Below, in pieces: positions 33,476 through 41,622 of a DNA stretch of 64,000 bases. A program made the translations under genes and the position numbers. Every line of letters begins with the position of its first letter. The first letter of the stretch is position 1. The notes below the pieces were generated by a model. It saw nothing but the letters and a program-made list of their open reading frames with translations, searched no databases and was not told the DNA's origin. Location: NCBI RefSeq assembly GCF_036237315.1, contig NZ_CP108356.1, positions 1,488,001-1,552,000 on the forward strand, written 5' to 3'. Source of the stretch: Streptomyces sp. NBC_01351. GTDB lineage: Bacteria; Actinomycetota; Actinomycetes; Streptomycetales; Streptomycetaceae.

Positions 33476-33904
33476 TCAGACCACCATCAGCGGGACGAGC
33501 AGGGCGAACCCGGCTCCCGCCTCCACGGCGTAGCCGTACAGGGAGGGGTGCTGGACGGGGGCGGCGAGCAGGACCACGCTCTGCTGGGCGGCGGCCGCGG
33601 CCACCCAGTCGGCGTCGGCGCCGAGGTTGCCCTGGTACCAGCCCTCGCAGGCGCCGGGGCCGCTGACCGCGAAGAGGTCGTCCTCGCGGCGGTAGAGGGC
33701 CTCCCACCCGGCGGCCGGCACGGACCAGCCGTCGAAGTCGGTGAACCGGGCCCAGCCGCCCTCGCGTATCGCGGTGTCGAACAGCCAGACGGGCGTCCCC
33801 TCGGGGGTGACCTCCCCGCCCTCCTGCCGGTCGGTCGTGAAGTGGACCATGGGCAGGGCGTCGGGCCCGTCGGCGGTGCTGGGCCAGGCGTACATCGTGA
33901 TCAT
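33476..33904 (-). CDS. Hypothetical protein
   Basis: A 142-residue protein (MITMYAWPSTADGPDALPMV) with many W, D and G residues: WLFDTAIREGGWARFTDFDG, EALYRREDDLFAVSGPGACE and YQGNLGADADWVAAAAAQQS. It ends with a hydrophobic run (GYAVEAGAGFALLVPLMVV). I do not recognise a family. It is convergent with ogt and lies 35 bases downstream of the NUDIX gene, so both leftward genes could be cotranscribed. No signal peptide is present. Confidence 0.6.
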   Translation of the reverse strand: MITMYAWPSTADGPDALPMVHFTTDRQEGGEVTPEGTPVWLFDTAIREGGWARFTDFDGWSVPAAGWEALYRREDDLFAVSGPGACEGWYQGNLGADADWVAAAAAQQSVVLLAAPVQHPSLYGYAVEAGAGFALLVPLMVV

Positions 33905-33939
33905 CAGCTGATTCTGTCCTGCCGGAAGTAAGCGTCGTG

Positions 33940-34440
33940 TTACGACGAGGACGGGCGTCGGCCGTTCTCCAGCTCCACCGCGCCCTCTCCCGATTCCAGG
34001 ACCCGGCAGGCCTCTTGGACGCGCGCCCCCAGGGGTGCGGGGAGGTAGGAGGCAAGTGCGGCGGGCTCGACCAGCTTCCAGGAGAGCAGTTCTTCCTCCT
34101 GCAGCTTGACGGAGGCCAGCTGCGCCGCGTCCAGCACTCCGCCGTCGTAGAGGTAGGCGACGAGCGGCGGGCGGTCCGGGCCCAGCGTCCAGTCGACGGC
34201 GAGCAGCCGGCCGAGCGGCACGTCGATGCCGATCTCCTCGGCGCTCTCGCGGCGGGCGGCGCTCCGCGGGGACTCGCCCCGGTCGGACTCGATGGTGCCG
34301 CCCGGGAGGGCCCAGCCCTCGCGGTAGTTGGGCTCGACGATGAGGACCCGGCCCTCGGCGTCCCGGTAGAGGGCGGCCGCGCCGGCCAGCACCCGGGGCA
34401 GGCTCGCGATGTAGGTGGCGTAGTCATCCGTGGTGGTCAC
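33940..34440 (-). CDS. NUDIX hydrolase
   Basis: A 166-residue NUDIX-fold protein. The box reads GGTIESDRGESPRSAARRES followed by AEEIGI. The REXXEEXG half is canonical and binds Mg2+, but relative to GX5EX7 there are two extra residues between the leading Gly-Gly and the GES. Such enzymes hydrolyse nucleoside diphosphates linked to other groups; substrate unknown. It is divergent from the GT2 glycosyltransferase, with 273 bases between. Confidence 0.9.
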   Translation of the reverse strand: MTTTDDYATYIASLPRVLAGAAALYRDAEGRVLIVEPNYREGWALPGGTIESDRGESPRSAARRESAEEIGIDVPLGRLLAVDWTLGPDRPPLVAYLYDGGVLDAAQLASVKLQEEELLSWKLVEPAALASYLPAPLGARVQEACRVLESGEGAVELENGRRPSSS

Positions 34441-34505
34441 CGAGCCACCCTATCCGGGGCCGGGCGGCGGGGCCGGTCCCGTTCGAGCGGGGTCGACACC
34501 GACCG

Positions 34506-34535
34506 TTTCAGATGATGATTGTTCGAACTGATACT
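34506..34535 (+). promoter_or_regulatory. Possible promoter of the GT2 gene
   Basis: TTTCAG (34506-34511) and GATACT (34530-34535) are separated by 18 bases, in the only A/T-rich stretch of this gap. The 8-base palindrome GTTCGAAC (34521-34528) lies between them. The proposed leader would be about 170 bases. A weak -35 keeps this tentative. Confidence 0.3.
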
Positions 34536-34713
34536 GTGACCGCTCGCCCGGGCTGCATCGTTTCCACCTCCACCTCGGCGGGGGAGCCTGCGGCCGGTGG
34601 GTCGTCTCCCGGCCCGGCGGCACCCGTTCGATCGGCCGTGCCCGGCCGTTCGGATCGTCGGCGCGACCGCCGGCGGTCTTCCGCTCTCCGAGATTGAAGA
34701 CAAGCGAACAGTC

Positions 34714-35730
34714 ATGCATGACGCAGCAGCCCCGGCACGCGACGAGGCCACCCAGCCGGTTCCCGTACTTTCGGTAGTCATACCGATCTACAACGAGCAG
34801 GAAGCGCTGCCGCTCACGGTGGCCCGCCTGCGTCCGATCCTGGACGGGATGGGCGTCAGCTACGAGGTCGTCGGCATCGACGACGGTTCCACGGACGCCA
34901 CCCCGGTGATCATGCAGAAGATCCGCCAGGAATGGCCCGAGCTCCGCATCGTGCGCTTCGCCCGCAACTCCGGACACCAGGCGGCCCTGACCGCGGGCAT
35001 CCACCGCGCCCTCGGCGACTACGTCGTCAGCATCGACGCCGACCTCCAGGACCCGCCGGAGAAGATCACGGAGATGTACGCGCTGGCGCGCGAGAAGGAC
35101 CTGGACATCGTCTACGGCGTCCGCGGCGACCGCGGCACCGACACCTTCTTCAAGCGCCGCACCGCCGGCGCCTACTACTGGCTGATGCGCAAGCTCGTCG
35201 GCAAGAACATGCCCAACCAGGCCGGCGACTTCCGCCTCCTCAGCCGGGCCGCCGTCGACGCCCTGAAGTCCCTGCCCGAGCACCAGCCCGTCTACCGGCT
35301 GCTCGTGCCGTGGCTCGGCTTCAGCAGCGGCGAGGTCGTCTACGTCCGCGAGGAGCGGGTCGCCGGAAGCACCCACTACCCGCTGTCCAAGATGGTCCGC
35401 CTCGCCCTCGACAGCATCACCAACTTCTCCGCCGGCCCGCTGCGCCTCGCCACCTATCTCGGCCTGATGAGCTTCCTCATCTGCTTCGGCCTGGGCATCT
35501 ACACCACCGTCCAGTACGCCCTCGGCGCGACCGTCCCCGGCTGGGCCTCGCTGTTCATCGGCATGGTCTTCCTCGGCGGCGTCCAGCTCGTGTGCGTGGG
35601 CCTGCTCGGCGAGTACATAGGACGGATCTACTCCGCCGTCCAGGCCAGGCCCGCCTACTTCGTCGGCTACGACTCCGCCGACGGGGACGTCCCCGCGCGC
35701 GGCGAGCGGATCCCCGAGCACGCGGCCTGA
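34714..35730 (+). CDS. GT2 polyisoprenyl-phosphate glycosyltransferase (DPM1/GtrB-like)
   Basis: A 338-residue protein from ATG 34714. The N-terminal GT-A domain has VLSVVIPIYNEQEALPLTV, VGIDDGSTDAT, ARNSGHQAALTAGIH and the metal-binding VSIDADLQDPPE, then the acceptor loop around GVRGDRGTDTFFKRRTAGAY. The C-terminus has two membrane helices (YLGLMSFLICFGLGIY and GMVFLGGVQLVCVGLLGEYI). It probably transfers a sugar from a nucleotide sugar to polyprenyl phosphate on the inner face of the membrane. The next gene encodes a large polytopic protein that may use this lipid-linked sugar. Confidence 0.92.
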   Translation: MHDAAAPARDEATQPVPVLSVVIPIYNEQEALPLTVARLRPILDGMGVSYEVVGIDDGSTDATPVIMQKIRQEWPELRIVRFARNSGHQAALTAGIHRALGDYVVSIDADLQDPPEKITEMYALAREKDLDIVYGVRGDRGTDTFFKRRTAGAYYWLMRKLVGKNMPNQAGDFRLLSRAAVDALKSLPEHQPVYRLLVPWLGFSSGEVVYVREERVAGSTHYPLSKMVRLALDSITNFSAGPLRLATYLGLMSFLICFGLGIYTTVQYALGATVPGWASLFIGMVFLGGVQLVCVGLLGEYIGRIYSAVQARPAYFVGYDSADGDVPARGERIPEHAA

Positions 35731-35788
35731 CCCCGGCCGCCCACGACCGGAGCCGCCGACGCACAGCAGGTAGGAAAGAAGAAGACGT

Positions 35789-38215
35789 ATGGGTACAACC
35801 GACAGCGCCGCGCCCGAGCGGTCGGAACTCCGGGCGCGGCCGCTGGCCGGACCGTCCCCGTCCGGCACGTCCGGCCGGCCCGGGCCGCACGCCTTCTGGC
35901 GGTTCCTGCCGGCGCTCGCCGCCTACCTCCTGCTGGTCTCCCTGCTGCTCGCCACCGACACGCCGGTCGGCGACGTCGCGCGGTACACCTTCTACGCGCT
36001 CTGGGGCGTCCTGCTCCCCGGCACCCTGGTCTTCCGGACGCTTCGCCGGCGGCCGCACACCCTGGTCGAGGACCTCGCGTTCGGCGCGCTCACCGGCCTC
36101 GCCCTGGAGCTGGTCGCCTGGGCGGTCTTCGTCGGGATCGGCGCCCAGTCGGTCGCCGTCGCGTGGCCGCTCGCCGTGGTGATCCCCTTCGCGGCCGTGC
36201 CGCGGCTGCGGCGCCACTGGCGGCCCACCGGCTACTCCAGGCCGTCCCTGGGCTGGTCCTGGTCGCTCTCCGGGGCGGTGATGCTCAGCAGCGTCTACTT
36301 CCACCAGGTCTGCCTGTCCCTGTATCCGGTGCTGCCGGACAAGGAGGGCAGCCGGCTCTCCAACGACCTGCCGTACCTGCTGTCGCTCGCCGGGAACGCG
36401 AAGCACAACGTCCCGCTGACCTTCCCGCAGGCCGCGGGCGAGCCCCTCTACTACCACTGGTTCACCTTCGCCCACATGGCGATGACCGACCTGGTCGGGC
36501 ACATCGACCTCGCGGTGATCCAGTCCAGGCTCATGGTCCCGGCGCTGACCGCGCTCGGCCTGGTGATCACCGCCGTGGTGGCCCGGCGGCTCACCGGGCG
36601 GGTCTGGGCCGGGCCGCTGGCCGCGCTGCTGGTCTTCGCGGTGTCCGAGTTCACCGCCGTCTACCCCAACCCGGTCGACAGCTGGACCTTCGGTGCGCAC
36701 GCCGTCCGTCTGATGTCCTGGGCGAGCCTCTCCCAGGCGTACAGCTTCCCGCTGCTCATCGCCCTGATGGGGGTCGTCGGGGAGGCGCTGCGCAGGAGCC
36801 GCCGGGGCGACGGGGCCGCCGAGAGCGGTGAGAGCGGTGACCCCGCGCCGCTGTTCGGCCGCCGGGTGTACGTCCTCGTCGCGCTGTTCGCGCTGGCCTC
36901 CAGCGCCGCCAAGGCGAGCACCCTGCCCGTCACCCTCGCCGGGCTCGCCCTGGTCGGCCTCGTACTGCTGATCTCGACCCGCCGCATCCCGTGGAACGTG
37001 GTCGCGCTGGGCGCGGTCATCGGGGCTTCCCAGCTCTTCGCGACAGCGGTCATCTTCCACTTCGAGAGCTACGGCCTCCAGGTCATCCCGTTCGGCAACG
37101 TCAAGCACTACTGGGCGGACCCGCAGCAGCTGCGCTCGCCGGCGTTCCAGGCCCTGGTGGTCACGGCCACCCTGGCCGCCTTCGTGCTGAACCACCAGCT
37201 GAAGCTGCTCGGCATGATCCCGCTGATCGCCCGGCGGCGCTTCGCACTGGAGCCGGTCCAGTGGTTCCTGCTCGGTGCCGCCGTGGCGGGCCCGTGTGCC
37301 TACCTGCTCGTCAACGGTTTCAACACCAGCTACTTCACCCTCGCCGCGCTGCCCTTCGGGGCCGTGCTCTCGGCGTGGGGCTTCTGCGAGACGTTCGAAC
37401 GCGCCCGGCTGGGCCCGCGGGCCAAGGCCGCGCTCGCCGTCGGCGCGCTCGTCCTCTCGGCGCTGCTCACCTTCGCGATCCACCGCTACTCCGGCCGCTG
37501 GTCGGCGTACGTGATGCGGCTCGCCGGGGACCAGAGCGGCGGCACCTCCTACTCCGTGCTGCTGCCCGCCCTCGCCGCGGCCGCCGCGCTGGCCCTGGCG
37601 GCCCTCGTCGGCGCGGTCCTGTGGCGGCTCGGCGGCCGGGTGTGGCCGGCGCTGCGCGGTCGCGGCGGGATCGTCCTGCTGACCGCCGCCCTCACGGCGG
37701 GCACCCCCGGGCTCTTCCACGACGTCCTGCAGTCCCGGGAATCCGTGTGGTCGTACTCCTGGGTGATGCCCGGCTCGCAGGTGGAGGCGGCGCGCTGGAT
37801 CCGCGCGCACAGCGACCCGTCGGACGTGCTGGTCACCAACAGCCACTGCTGGCAGGAGCGCGAGGACCCGAACGCTCCCCTCGCGAAGTGCGACGGCAAC
37901 ACGCGCTCGTGGTGGCTCAGCGGCTACTCGGAACGGTCGGTGCTGATCGAGGGCTGGGCGTACGCGCCGCGGACCATGGCACTGGCGGGGGGCGGGACGG
38001 CGTACTACGGCCCCTTCTGGGACCAGGAGCTGTTCAAGCTCAACGAGGACGCCGTCTACCGGCCGACGGCCGAGATCCTGAGCCGGCTCCACGACCGGTA
38101 CCACGTCCGCTACGTGGTCGTGCACCGCCCGTCGGGCGCCGAGTCGCCGCTGCTGGGCGAGCTCGCGAAGAAGGTGTACGAGACCCGCACGACGGCGGTG
38201 TACGAGCTGTCCTGA
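35789..38215 (+). CDS. Large polytopic membrane protein, possible GT-C glycosyltransferase
   Basis: An 808-residue protein with about 13-15 hydrophobic segments and a C-terminal soluble domain (about residues 655-808). After the first helices there is a large loop, FHQVCLSLYPVLPDKEGSRL, followed by GEPLYYHWFTFAHMAMTDLV; acidic and His residues in such a first extracellular loop are typical of GT-C enzymes using polyprenyl-phosphate sugars. The C-terminal part, VEAARWIRAHSDPSDVLVTN, VVHRPSG and VYETRTTAVYEL, resembles the periplasmic domains of YfhO-like and mannosyltransferase-like proteins. The family is not certain. It starts 58 bases after the GT2 gene behind AGGAAAGAA. Confidence 0.8.
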   Translation: MGTTDSAAPERSELRARPLAGPSPSGTSGRPGPHAFWRFLPALAAYLLLVSLLLATDTPVGDVARYTFYALWGVLLPGTLVFRTLRRRPHTLVEDLAFGALTGLALELVAWAVFVGIGAQSVAVAWPLAVVIPFAAVPRLRRHWRPTGYSRPSLGWSWSLSGAVMLSSVYFHQVCLSLYPVLPDKEGSRLSNDLPYLLSLAGNAKHNVPLTFPQAAGEPLYYHWFTFAHMAMTDLVGHIDLAVIQSRLMVPALTALGLVITAVVARRLTGRVWAGPLAALLVFAVSEFTAVYPNPVDSWTFGAHAVRLMSWASLSQAYSFPLLIALMGVVGEALRRSRRGDGAAESGESGDPAPLFGRRVYVLVALFALASSAAKASTLPVTLAGLALVGLVLLISTRRIPWNVVALGAVIGASQLFATAVIFHFESYGLQVIPFGNVKHYWADPQQLRSPAFQALVVTATLAAFVLNHQLKLLGMIPLIARRRFALEPVQWFLLGAAVAGPCAYLLVNGFNTSYFTLAALPFGAVLSAWGFCETFERARLGPRAKAALAVGALVLSALLTFAIHRYSGRWSAYVMRLAGDQSGGTSYSVLLPALAAAAALALAALVGAVLWRLGGRVWPALRGRGGIVLLTAALTAGTPGLFHDVLQSRESVWSYSWVMPGSQVEAARWIRAHSDPSDVLVTNSHCWQEREDPNAPLAKCDGNTRSWWLSGYSERSVLIEGWAYAPRTMALAGGGTAYYGPFWDQELFKLNEDAVYRPTAEILSRLHDRYHVRYVVVHRPSGAESPLLGELAKKVYETRTTAVYELS

Positions 38216-38226
38216 CGCGGCGTGAC

Positions 38227-38279
38227 GCACCACGGCCCCTGCGGGCCCCCGAACAGGGGATCCGCAGGGGCCCTGGTGC
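38227..38279. terminator. Bidirectional terminator between convergent genes
   Basis: The arms 38227-38244 and 38262-38279 pair over 18 bases with a single mismatch (GCACCA outer, CCCCTGCGG/CCGCAGGGG inner) around a 17-base loop. It lies between the GT-C-like stop (38215) and the BCCT stop (38281). Confidence 0.8.
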
Positions 38280-38280
38280 T

Positions 38281-40008
38281 TCACGCCCCCGGGGAGCCCG
38301 GGCCCTGGCCGTCCTCGCGGTCTCGGCCCTTGGACTCGGCGACCCGCCGCAGCCTCGGGTGCCGGACCTGGCCCTGCTCGGTGATGGCGTCGCCGACCAT
38401 GGCCTTGACCGCGTCCCGCATCCCGTGCAGGGCGTGGTGGCGGGCGGGTCCGGCGCCGGGGTCCTCGCGCAACTCCTTCACCAGCGCCCAGCAGAGCACC
38501 AGCATCACGACGACGAACGGCAGCGCGACCAGGATGGTGGCCGTCTGCAGGGACTTCAGGCCGCCCGCGACGAGCAGGACCGCGGCGACGGCGGCCATCA
38601 GCACGCCCCAGGTGACGACCAGCCAGGTGGGCGGGTGGAGGGACCCCCGGCTGGTCAGTGAGCCCATCACCAGGGAGGCCGAGTCGGCGCTGGTGACGAA
38701 ATAGGTCATGACCAGGAGCATCGCCACCCACGAGGTGACGGTGCCGAGCGGGAGCGCGTCGAGCATCGCGAAGAGCGAGGCCTCCGTACCGTCCTTGATC
38801 TTGGCGGCGAAGTCGACGGCGCCCGTGGAGTCGAGGCGGATGGCGGTCCCGCCCATCACGCAGAACCAGATGACGGTGGCCCCGCTGGGGACGAGCAGCA
38901 CGCCGACGAGGAACTCGCGGATGGTCCGGCCGCGCGAGATGCGGGCGATGAAGGTGCCGACGAAGGGCGCCCAGGAGAGCCACCAGGCCCAGTAGAAGAT
39001 CGTCCACGCGCCGAGCCACTTGGAGTCGGTGAAGGCCCCGGTACGGCTGGCCATGGGCAGCAGCTCGTGCAGGTAGCCGCCGACGCTGGAGGGGATCACG
39101 TCGAGGACGTAGACGGTGGGGCCGAGGAGGAAGACGAAGAGCATGAGGGTGGCGGCGAGCACGATGTTGATGGTGCTCAGCCACTTCACCCCCTTGTGCA
39201 GGCCGGAGAAGGCGGAGAGGACGAACGCCGCCGAGAGGGAGATGATGATGATCAGCTCGACGGAGGTCGAGTCCTCGATCCCCGTGGTGATGTTGAGGCC
39301 CTTGGAGACCTGGAGCGCGCCGAGCCCGAGGCTGGTGGCGGTGCCGAAAACGGTGGCGAAGACGGCGAGCAGGTCGATGGCCTTGCCCGCCCAGCCGTTC
39401 GCCCGCTCCTCGCCCATCAGGGGCACGAAGGCGGAACTGAGGCGGTTGCCGCGGCCCTTGCGGAAGGTCGCGTAGGCGAGGGCGAGGCCGGCGATGCCGT
39501 AGATCGCCCACGGCGTGAGCGTCCAGTGGAAGAAGGAGTACTCCATGGCCGCGAGGGCGGCTTCGCCCGTGCCGGGGGCGGCCCCGGAGGCCGGGGGCGG
39601 GTTCAGGTAGTGGGTGAGCGGCTCCCCCACGCCGTAGAACATCAAACCGATGCCCATGCCGGCGCTGAACATCATCGCGATCCACGCGAGGTTGGTGAAC
39701 TCGGGCTCGGAATCGTCCCGGCCGAGGCGGATCCGGCCGAAACGGCTGATCGCGAGCACGACGCACATGACCAGGAAGATGTCGGCGGCGATCACGAACA
39801 GCCAGGCGAAGTTGTCCAGCACCCAGGCCAGGGCGGTGCTCGACGCCGTGTCGAAGGACCCCTTGCCGAGGGCGGCCCACGCGACGACGGCCAGCACGGC
39901 GATCACCCCGATGGTGACGACCTGACGGTCGGGCGTGCCGTCGACGGGTCCCTCGGAGCCTCCGCCTGGGCTATCCGGACGTGACTGTTCCAGTGAATCC
40001 GAGCTCAT
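38281..40008 (-). CDS. BCCT-family betaine/choline/carnitine transporter
   Basis: A 575-residue sodium- or proton-coupled transporter with 12 membrane segments. BCCT hallmarks: MFSAGMGIGLMFYGVGEPLT (TM3 glycine-rich substrate/sodium region), TLTPWAIYGIAGLALAY, the tryptophan-box segment TIFYWAWWLSWAPFVGTFIA and TYFVTSADSASLV. The N-terminal 25 residues are acidic and the C-terminal tail (DPGAGPARHH to GQGPGSPGA) is long and charged, as in osmosensing BetP-type carriers. Uptake of glycine betaine or choline for osmoprotection is the usual role. It is divergent from the glycerate kinase gene. Confidence 0.95.
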   Translation of the reverse strand: MSSDSLEQSRPDSPGGGSEGPVDGTPDRQVVTIGVIAVLAVVAWAALGKGSFDTASSTALAWVLDNFAWLFVIAADIFLVMCVVLAISRFGRIRLGRDDSEPEFTNLAWIAMMFSAGMGIGLMFYGVGEPLTHYLNPPPASGAAPGTGEAALAAMEYSFFHWTLTPWAIYGIAGLALAYATFRKGRGNRLSSAFVPLMGEERANGWAGKAIDLLAVFATVFGTATSLGLGALQVSKGLNITTGIEDSTSVELIIIISLSAAFVLSAFSGLHKGVKWLSTINIVLAATLMLFVFLLGPTVYVLDVIPSSVGGYLHELLPMASRTGAFTDSKWLGAWTIFYWAWWLSWAPFVGTFIARISRGRTIREFLVGVLLVPSGATVIWFCVMGGTAIRLDSTGAVDFAAKIKDGTEASLFAMLDALPLGTVTSWVAMLLVMTYFVTSADSASLVMGSLTSRGSLHPPTWLVVTWGVLMAAVAAVLLVAGGLKSLQTATILVALPFVVVMLVLCWALVKELREDPGAGPARHHALHGMRDAVKAMVGDAITEQGQVRHPRLRRVAESKGRDREDGQGPGSPGA

Positions 40009-40086
40009 GCGGCCACACTATGCAGGCGTATATCCGTATTTAGGGGCATGGCACGCCGTGTGTGTCCCAGGCCACTCATGGGCATA

Positions 40087-40098
40087 GGAGGATCCTCC
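40087..40098. promoter_or_regulatory. Palindrome GGAGGATCCTCC in the BCCT-glycerate kinase gap
   Basis: A perfect 12-base palindrome in the 143-base divergent promoter region. The A/T-rich stretch at about 40027-40045 (GTATATCCGTATTTAGG) probably holds BCCT promoter elements. An operator role is possible but untested. Confidence 0.25.
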
Positions 40099-40151
40099 GG
40101 ATAAGCTCATGGCGGCGCGACTGCACTGTTCGATAGCAAGGGAATAGCAAG

Positions 40152-41300
40152 GTGACGGACGGAGCAGTAACTGAGACCGCGCGCGTGCTCATCGCCGCGG
40201 ACAAATTCAAGGGCTCGCTCACGGCCGTTCAGGTCGCGGAGCGGGTGACGGCCGGCCTTCGCAAGGCCGTCCCGGACGTGGAGATCGAGACCCTCCCCGT
40301 CGCGGACGGCGGCGACGGTACGGTCGCGGCCGCGGTGGCGGCCGGGTTCGAACGCCGGGAGGTACGGGTCACCGGGCCCCTCGGTGACCAGGTCACGGCC
40401 GCTTTCGCACTGCGCGAGGGCACGGCCGTGGTCGAGATGGCGGAGGCCTCCGGGCTCCAGCTGCTGCCGGCGGGCACCTTCGCCCCGCTGACGGCCACCA
40501 CGTACGGCTCGGGCGAGGTGCTGAAGGCAGCGCTGGACGCGGGCGCGCGCTCGATCGTCTTCGGCGTGGGCGGCAGCGCCACCACCGACGGCGGCGCCGG
40601 CATGCTGGCGGCGCTGGGCGCGGTGTTCCTGGATGCGAACGGCGAACCCGTCGGTCCGGGCGGCGGCGCGCTGGCCGGGCTGGCCTCGGCCGACCTGTCG
40701 GGCATCGACCCGCGCTTCGCGGAGGTCGACTTCGTCCTGGCCAGCGACGTGGACAACCCGCTGACCGGCCCGAAGGGCTGCGCGGCGGTCTACGGCCCGC
40801 AGAAGGGCGCGACGCCGCAGGACGTGGCGACGCTCGACGCGGCCCTGGCCCACTTCGCGGTGGTGCTGGAGAAGTCGATCGGCGCGAAGGCCGCCGAGTG
40901 CGCGGTGCTCCCGGGTGCGGGCGGCGCGGGCGGCATCGGCTACGGGGCGCTGCTCCTCGGCGCGACGTTCCGCCCCGGCATCGAGCTGATGCTGGAGGTG
41001 CTGGGCTTCGCCCCGGCGCTGGAGCGGGCCACGCTGGTCATCACGGGTGAGGGCTCGCTCGACGAGCAGACCCTGCACGGCAAGGCCCCGGCCGGTGTCG
41101 CGGCCGCGGCGCGTGCCGCGGGCAAGCCGGTGGTGGCGGTCTGCGGGCGCCTGCTGCTGGGCCAGGAGGCCCTGGAGGCGGCCGGGATCCAGCGGGCGTA
41201 CCCGCTGACGGACCTGGAGCCGGACCCGGCGAAGTCCATCCCGAACGCGGGTCCCCTGCTGGAGCGGGTCGCGGCCACCATCGCCGCCGACGTTCTCTGA
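40152..41300 (+). CDS. Glycerate kinase
   Basis: A 382-residue type II (GlxK/GarK-like) glycerate kinase, phosphorylating glycerate with ATP. Motifs: VLIAADKFKGSLTAVQVAER, LPVADGGDGT, ASGLQLLP, FGVGGSATTDGGAGMLAALG, LASDVDNPLTGPKGCAAVYG and LVITGEGSLDEQTLHGKAPA. Start is GTG 40152. An ATAGCAAGG direct repeat (40133-40141 and 40144-40152) overlaps the start, and the first copy supplies an AAGG ribosome site at good spacing. The glyoxylate made by the malyl-CoA lyase upstream could be one distant source of glycerate (inference). Confidence 0.95.
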   Translation: MTDGAVTETARVLIAADKFKGSLTAVQVAERVTAGLRKAVPDVEIETLPVADGGDGTVAAAVAAGFERREVRVTGPLGDQVTAAFALREGTAVVEMAEASGLQLLPAGTFAPLTATTYGSGEVLKAALDAGARSIVFGVGGSATTDGGAGMLAALGAVFLDANGEPVGPGGGALAGLASADLSGIDPRFAEVDFVLASDVDNPLTGPKGCAAVYGPQKGATPQDVATLDAALAHFAVVLEKSIGAKAAECAVLPGAGGAGGIGYGALLLGATFRPGIELMLEVLGFAPALERATLVITGEGSLDEQTLHGKAPAGVAAAARAAGKPVVAVCGRLLLGQEALEAAGIQRAYPLTDLEPDPAKSIPNAGPLLERVAATIAADVL

Positions 41301-41314
41301 CCCCGCGCACCTCT

Positions 41315-41360
41315 CGGCCGAGGCCCGGCCCCCCGCTTCGGGGGAGCCGGGCCTCGGCCG
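41315..41360 (+). terminator. Very stable terminator after glycerate kinase
   Basis: CGGCCGAGGCCCGGC (41315-41329) and GCCGGGCCTCGGCCG (41346-41360) form a perfect 15-base-pair stem, continued by a 5-base-pair inner CCCCC/GGGGG stem with one bulged A. It lies 15 bases after the stop. Confidence 0.85.
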
Positions 41361-41370
41361 TTCCCGTACC

Positions 41371-41404
41371 GGGGCGGGGCCGGGGCCGGGGCCGGGGCCG
41401 GGCT
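41371..41404. repeat. GGGGCC hexanucleotide tract (G-quadruplex motif)
   Basis: GGGGC is followed by four tandem GGGGCC units and GGGC on the + strand. With six G runs of at least three separated by one or two C, it satisfies the classical G-quadruplex pattern. It lies directly after the glycerate kinase terminator. Confidence 0.85.
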
Positions 41405-41420
41405 GAAAGTGCCGCTGCGC

Positions 41421-41500
41421 GGCCCCTGGGGCTCCGCCGCAGACCCTCCCCCAGACTCCGTCCGGGGGGGACCCCCACTCCTCAAACGCCGGACGGGCTG
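41421..41500 (+). repeat. Interspersed intergenic repeat, interrupted copy
   Basis: It has the same order as the element at 24491: GGGGCTCCGCC, GACCCTCC, core CTCCTCAAACGCCGGACGGG (41478-41497) and GCTG. It is split by about 20 extra bases, and a reverse half copy (GGGGCGGAGCCCCGG) follows near 41531. Together with the terminator and GGGGCC tract it fills the 322-base gap before the SpoIIE gene; no coding frame was seen there. Confidence 0.7.
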
Positions 41501-41622
41501 GATTCGGCTGATGCCTGCCGCCAGGCGCGGGGCGGAGCCCCGGGGGCAGCGCGCGGCCCCCGTGACGCCTCCGTCGACGCAGCGGCCTCTCCAAACACCC
41601 TGGACAGTGTTAGAAAGGGCTC

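Noticed and set aside
35555..39880. Leftward open frame of 1441 codons across the polytopic protein and BCCT genes
   Set aside because: It covers a well-defined BCCT gene on the same strand in a different frame and an opposite-strand membrane protein; no domain pattern is visible.
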